Of a stretch of DNA of 7,755 nt, positions 5,420 through 7,755 are shown one piece after another. Source of the stretch: RGIG4608 sp045651165 (GTDB taxonomy: Bacteria; Bacillota; Clostridia; Oscillospirales; CAG-272); NCBI GenBank assembly GCA_045651165.1, contig JAZRRX010000028.1, positions 1-7,755 on the forward strand. The letters are read 5' to 3'. Numbering within the stretch: position 1 is the first letter of the stretch; each line of letters starts with the position of its first letter. Position numbers and translations under genes: made by a program. Under the pieces are notes generated by a model. It worked only from the letters and a program-made list of their open reading frames with translations, ran no database searches and had not been told where the DNA came from.

Positions 5420-6163
5420 ATGATTTATTATATGAACAAGCTTTACAATAAAAGCAAGATTTGGTTTGCTCTTGCGTGGATAATCGTTTATGTAGTTGAC
5501 ACCAGCATAACTGATGAATTGTCAAGATTGATTGGCATTGAGAAGATAATAACTGCTCCATATCTTTTGATATTGTGCGCTATTGCATTTATTTGGATAA
5601 AGAAAAACAAATATTTTAGAGATTACGGGTTGTGCAAGACGGACATAAGTGCGCAAAAATTTTTATATTACATACCACTTATTCTTCTTGTTTCGTGTAA
5701 TTTTTGGTATGGCGCAAGAATGAACGGAACGATTTTAGAATTCGTTTTGTATGCTATCAGTATGCTTTGCGTGGGCTTTCTTGAGGAGCTTATCTTCCGT
5801 GGATTTTTGTTCAAAGCTATGGAAAAGGACGGAATAAAGAGCGCGATAATCGTTTCAAGCGTTACCTTTGGAATAGGGCATATCGTAAATCTCATTAACG
5901 GAAGCGGAGCTACACTTTTGCCTAATTTGTGTCAAGTGGTTTCTGCTATTGCCATTGGATTTTTGTTTGTTGTGATGTTCTATAGAGGAAAATCGCTTCT
6001 CCCATGCATTTTGGCGCATCAGTTTATAAACGTAACAAGCTTTTTTGCAAATGAGGGCGCGATAGATAATGCAACAAGAATAGTGCAATCGGTTATCATT
6101 TGTATTATAGCTCTTGGATATACTGCAGTTTTACTTAAAACCTTGCCGAAAAGGGAAGAATAA
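5420..6163 (+). CDS. CPBP-family intramembrane glutamic protease (CAAX/Abi type)
   Basis: This is a 247-residue polytopic membrane protein with the full CPBP (Abi, Rce1-like) catalytic set. Motif 1 is EELIFRG (Glu122, Glu123, Arg127), motif 2 FGIGH (Phe150, His154) and motif 3 HQFIN (His200, Asn204). The remaining sequence forms several hydrophobic helices (about 15-27, 44-60, 82-92, 105-118, 141-156, 172-187, 222-241). The family cleaves peptides inside the membrane; in Firmicutes members act in bacteriocin immunity, peptide maturation or surface-protein regulation. The ATG at 5420 follows the stop of the preceding gene with no gap, and AAGGTG (5408-5413) is its ribosome site; Met5 at 5432 is a second option. 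It is the last gene of the operon. No bacteriocin precursor was found nearby, so its peptide partner is unknown. Confidence 0.92.
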   Translation: MIYYMNKLYNKSKIWFALAWIIVYVVDTSITDELSRLIGIEKIITAPYLLILCAIAFIWIKKNKYFRDYGLCKTDISAQKFLYYIPLILLVSCNFWYGARMNGTILEFVLYAISMLCVGFLEELIFRGFLFKAMEKDGIKSAIIVSSVTFGIGHIVNLINGSGATLLPNLCQVVSAIAIGFLFVVMFYRGKSLLPCILAHQFINVTSFFANEGAIDNATRIVQSVIICIIALGYTAVLLKTLPKREE

Positions 6164-6199
6164 ATTAAAACTTATAATATAGAATCAATATATAACTTT

Positions 6200-6247
6200 A
6201 CGGAGCGAGGATTTTTACAAATTCTACGCTCCGTGGGTGTTTATTTT
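6200..6247 (+). terminator. Hairpin ending the operon, probable terminator
   Basis: ACGGAGCG (6200-6207) pairs perfectly with CGCTCCGT (6227-6234). A further weak stem inside pairs GGA (6209-6211) with TCT (6223-6225) and TTT with AAA after single mismatches. GGGTGTTTATTTTA follows, so the T-run starts some bases late. It may be a weak terminator or, if transcription continues or starts near TATAAT at 6173, a leader hairpin for the XRE gene. Confidence 0.6.
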
Positions 6248-6260
6248 ACAATTTATCATA

Positions 6261-6266
6261 TATAAT
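6261..6266 (+). promoter_or_regulatory. -10 element, probable promoter of the XRE gene
   Basis: A consensus TATAAT is at 6261-6266. The best candidate -35 at 17 bases, TGTTTA (6238-6243), is poor, and no TGn precedes the -10, so the promoter is weak or needs an activator. A start near 6273 would leave about 18 bases before the ATG. Confidence 0.45.
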
Positions 6267-6275
6267 TTGCTTGTA

Positions 6276-6284
6276 AAGGAGGGG
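6276..6284 (+). promoter_or_regulatory. Ribosome-binding site deciding the XRE start
   Basis: AAGGAGGGG ends six bases before ATG 6291. It outranks an in-frame GTG at 6237, which has no ribosome site, lies at the foot of the operon hairpin and would add 18 residues upstream of an ordinary HTH start. Confidence 0.85.
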
Positions 6285-6290
6285 TGCTCA

Positions 6291-6899
6291 ATGGATCAAA
6301 TTAAAATTGGGAAATTTATTGGCAAGATGAGAAAAGAAAAAGACATGACTCAAAGAGAGCTTGCAGATGCACTTTCTATTAGCGATAAAACGGTATCAAA
6401 ATGGGAATGTGGCAAGGGCTTGCCCGAGGTGTCTTTGATGATGCCTTTATGTGCGACTTTGGGCATAAATGTCAATGATTTACTTACAGGTGAGAGGGTG
6501 TCTGACCTTGACTACAAAGAAAAAGCGGAGGAAAATATGATGAATTTGATGGAAGAAAATCAGAAAAATAAAAGAATTTGGACAACGGCTATCATTTGTG
6601 CCATAGTGACGATTATTGCGGTTTGTTCACTTGTTGTAATTGCTGCTTATATTGAAATGCATTGGGCAATTCGAGTTGCGCTAATTGCTTTGGCGGTAAT
6701 AGTTGCGGCATTAGGTATAGGAGCTGCATCAGTGCTTGAAAATCATTCAAGTTATTGGGTGTGCCCAAATTGCAATGCCGAATTCAAGGCATCGATGAAG
6801 GCATATGTCAATGGCTATCACACATTTACAAAAAGACGTTTAAAATGCCCCGAATGTGGTAAAACAAGTATGTGCAGACATAGAATTATTAGAAAATAA
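6291..6899 (+). CDS. XRE regulator fused to two membrane helices and a zinc ribbon
   Basis: This is a 202-residue protein of three parts. Residues 5-66 are a Cro/C1 (XRE) DNA-binding domain: MTQRELADALSISDKTVSKW (19-38) is the helix-turn-helix, followed by GKGLPEVSLMMPLCATLGI. An acidic/polar linker (67-93, EENMMNLMEENQKNK) leads to two hydrophobic helices (about 95-120 and 125-149). The C-terminal region is a zinc ribbon, CPNC (158-161) and CPEC (186-189) with 24 residues between, plus Cys195 and His197 that might add ligands. It is likely anchored in the membrane with DNA-binding domain and ribbon both cytoplasmic (even number of helices). Known membrane-bound XRE proteins of Firmicutes sense envelope or peptide stress; this role is inferred. 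It lies just downstream of the protease operon and could regulate it, but has its own ribosome site and a -10. ATG 6291 is chosen over GTG 6237. Confidence 0.9.
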   Translation: MDQIKIGKFIGKMRKEKDMTQRELADALSISDKTVSKWECGKGLPEVSLMMPLCATLGINVNDLLTGERVSDLDYKEKAEENMMNLMEENQKNKRIWTTAIICAIVTIIAVCSLVVIAAYIEMHWAIRVALIALAVIVAALGIGAASVLENHSSYWVCPNCNAEFKASMKAYVNGYHTFTKRRLKCPECGKTSMCRHRIIRK

Positions 6900-6900
6900 A

Positions 6901-6938
6901 AAATAGCACCCACAAGTATGAGTGCTATTTACATTTTG
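6901..6938 (+). terminator. Hairpin after the XRE gene, overlapping the next promoter
   Basis: AAATAGCAC (6901-6909) pairs with GTGCTATTT (6922-6930). After a C-A mismatch, CA (6911-6912) pairs with TG (6919-6920). The downstream run ACATTTT is modest, whereas on the opposite strand the hairpin is followed by a long T-run (from the A-rich stretch at 6893-6903) and the mismatch becomes G-U. It begins two bases after the XRE stop. Confidence 0.7.
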
Positions 6939-6956
6939 ATGATTTTGTGATATAAT
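6928..6956 (+). promoter_or_regulatory. Promoter of the Nudix gene, nested in the terminator
   Basis: TTTACA (6928-6933) and TATAAT (6951-6956), exactly 17 bases apart, with TGA before the -10 (extended -10). The first three bases of the -35 are also the end of the terminator stem. Start is expected near 6963. A 9-base inverted repeat, CATTTTGAT (6932-6940) and ATCAAAATG (6969-6977), flanks the -10 and could be an operator. Confidence 0.82.
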
Positions 6957-6988
6957 ATGGAGCAGATAATCAAAATGGTGAGGATATT

Positions 6989-7516
6989 ATGGTTGATAAA
7001 GAAATAAAACTTGAACTCCGTGACGAAGAATGGGAGTTTTGCGGTGTAACGCACGATAGACAAATTGTGCGCGCGATAGTTTTTGACGATGACGGCTATT
7101 TTTATTTCGTGCAAGTTGATCGCGATGACGATTTCGGCAGAGCAATATGTATTGAAACTGCAGGTGGTGGCGTTGAGGACGGTGAAAATCTTGAAATTGC
7201 CATTCGTCGTGAATTACAAGAAGAGCTTGGAGCATCCGTTGAGGTGATTTGCAAAATCGGAGTGGTTAGTGATTATTATAATCTTATCAAAAGGCACAAT
7301 ATAAATAATTTCTACCTTTGTCGTGCGCTTTCTTTTGGCGAGAAGCATATGACCGAGGATGAGGTTCATCATTTTCATCTTTCAACTCTAAAGCTTACTT
7401 ATGAAGAAGCCGTTACGGAATATGAAAAGCGCAGAAAAACACCGCTTGGCAGAATTATTTGCAACCGCGAGTTGCCAATTTTGAAGCGAGCAAAAGAAAT
7501 TTTGAATAGTATGTAG
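6989..7516 (+). CDS. Nudix family hydrolase
   Basis: This is a 175-residue soluble pyrophosphohydrolase that should cleave a nucleoside diphosphate linked to another group, using Mg2+. The Nudix box is complete at 60-82: Gly60, five residues, Glu66, seven residues, then REL (74-76), Gln77, EE (78-79), Leu80, Gly81, Ala82. The metal-binding glutamates 75, 78 and 79 are all present. The strand before it, IVRAIVFDDDGYFYFVQVDRDDD (26-48), is unusually acidic and aromatic. Later residues (about 89-175) include HHFHLSTLKLTYEEAV and ICNRELPILKRAKEIL, probably substrate-specific. Substrate cannot be read from sequence. GGTGAGG (6977-6983) lies five bases before ATG 6989. It stands alone with its own promoter and a strong terminator 12 bases after the stop. 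Confidence 0.93.
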   Translation: MVDKEIKLELRDEEWEFCGVTHDRQIVRAIVFDDDGYFYFVQVDRDDDFGRAICIETAGGGVEDGENLEIAIRRELQEELGASVEVICKIGVVSDYYNLIKRHNINNFYLCRALSFGEKHMTEDEVHHFHLSTLKLTYEEAVTEYEKRRKTPLGRIICNRELPILKRAKEILNSM

Positions 7517-7528
7517 AATGAATATTTT

Positions 7529-7568
7529 AAGCACTCACATCTTAAGATGTGAGTGCTTTTTGTTTGTT
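7529..7568 (+). terminator. Strong terminator with a 30-base perfect palindrome
   Basis: Bases 7529-7558 read identically on both strands: AAGCACTCACATC (7529-7541) and GATGTGAGTGCTT (7546-7558) form a 13-base stem with a TTAA loop. TTTGTTTGTT follows. It ends the Nudix gene and, with TTTT before the left arm rather than A, is mainly a forward-strand terminator. Confidence 0.93.
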
Positions 7569-7590
7569 AAATTGGGATTTATCGGGGAGT

Positions 7591-7730
7591 AACAATCTGC
7601 TTTTTGATTGTTTCGTCCACCTTTTTAAAGGTGGCTCTCCACGAGCAGTGGCGCGGGTACGGGGCGCGTAGCCCTGTATTCAGCGTTTCTTTTGGAGCTT
7701 TTCTTTGCGCTTATACTTGCAAAGAAAAGC
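7591..7730. repeat. Cluster of consecutive hairpins, possible dispersed repeat or structured RNA
   Basis: No gene is convincing from 7569 to the window end. Five adjacent inverted repeats are seen. AACAATC/GATTGTT spans 7591-7612. CCACCTTT/AAAGGTGG spans 7617-7634. CCAC/GTGG spans 7639-7651. CGGGGC/GCCCTG (with one G-U) spans 7660-7676. GCTTTTCTTTGC/GCAAAGAAAAGC spans 7697-7730. The middle part (about 7635-7680) is much richer in GC than the flanking DNA. Both strands contain short open stretches that look like by-products of the structure. It may be a repeat found many times in the genome or a folded RNA, but no promoter was identified. Confidence 0.5.
7697..7730. repeat. 12-base perfect inverted repeat
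   Basis: GCTTTTCTTTGC (7697-7708) and GCAAAGAAAAGC (7719-7730) are exact inverted copies around a 10-base loop, GCTTATACTT. No T-run follows (GGCTAACG), so it is not a plain terminator. It is the most stable part of the hairpin cluster. Confidence 0.75.
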
Positions 7731-7755
7731 GGCTAACGATTACTGATTGCTAAAT

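Noticed and set aside
6237..6290. In-frame GTG start extending the XRE protein by 18 residues
   Set aside because: No ribosome site precedes it and it lies at the foot of the operon hairpin; ATG 6291 has AAGGAGGGG upstream and begins a normal XRE domain.
2393..7572. Integron-like attC sites (GTTGGGT at 2393, GTTAAAT at 7566)
   Set aside because: Both fit GTTRRRY, but no matching RYYYAAC partner or paired inner boxes were found; seven-base matches of this kind are expected by chance, and no integrase is present.
7591..7680. tRNA or other standard RNA gene
   Set aside because: The stems do not form a cloverleaf, and no T-arm or anticodon loop pattern is present.
7613..7735. Short reading frames through the hairpin cluster
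   Set aside because: Several frames are open for 30-50 codons but none has a ribosome site and start, and the inverted repeats explain the sequence better.
1..7755. CRISPR array, transposase, phage or toxin-antitoxin pair
   Set aside because: No regularly spaced repeats, no recombinase or phage-like proteins, and no small toxin/antitoxin gene pair were seen on either strand.

Overview
The window looks like a low-GC, Gram-positive anaerobe of the class Clostridia, probably an uncultured gut-type Ruminococcaceae/Oscillospiraceae or Lachnospiraceae relative. The signs are near-perfect AGGAGG ribosome sites, sigma-A promoters with extended -10 (TGn) elements, many short stem plus T-run terminators, a lipoprotein signal, and a UgpC/MsmX-type sugar-importer ATPase. 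The lineage is an inference from style and gene families, not a match. Every supported gene is on the + strand.

Layout. (1) Positions 1-1412: the tail of an unidentified gene, then the ABC ATPase gene (86-1270) with a strongly biased, highly-expressed codon pattern, closed by a strong terminator. (2) 1428-2392: a free-standing AraC-type regulator with a GyrI-like ligand domain, with its own extended -10 promoter and terminator. (3) 2413-3328: a single lipoprotein gene of unknown function, again with its own promoter and terminator. (4) 3346-6234: a tight six-gene operon (gaps of 11, 2, 20, 7 and 0 bases). It encodes a DUF3784-like membrane protein, a small anchored PH-like protein, two related GNAT acetyltransferases, a three-helix membrane protein and a CPBP (CAAX-type) membrane protease. 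(5) 6261-6930: an XRE regulator fused to two membrane helices and a zinc ribbon. (6) 6928-7567: a Nudix hydrolase gene whose promoter overlaps the previous terminator and which ends in a 30-base perfect palindrome. (7) 7591-7755: no gene, but a run of consecutive hairpins with higher GC than the neighbouring DNA, possibly a dispersed repeat or structured RNA.

How it fits together. The ABC ATPase is a housekeeping gene, probably energising several sugar importers. From 1411 on, the sequence becomes AT-rich and modular: short transcription units of regulator, lipoprotein, acetyltransferase, protease or Nudix type, each with its own promoter and terminator. This is typical of an accessory or stress/resistance gene array. 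The operon at 3412-6163 is the most interesting unit. CPBP proteases are known from bacteriocin immunity and peptide processing, and here one is co-transcribed with two COG3981-like GNATs and three small membrane-associated proteins. No phage, transposase, integrase, CRISPR, tRNA or rRNA was seen. A wholly new system is not proven here; the candidates are listed as findings.
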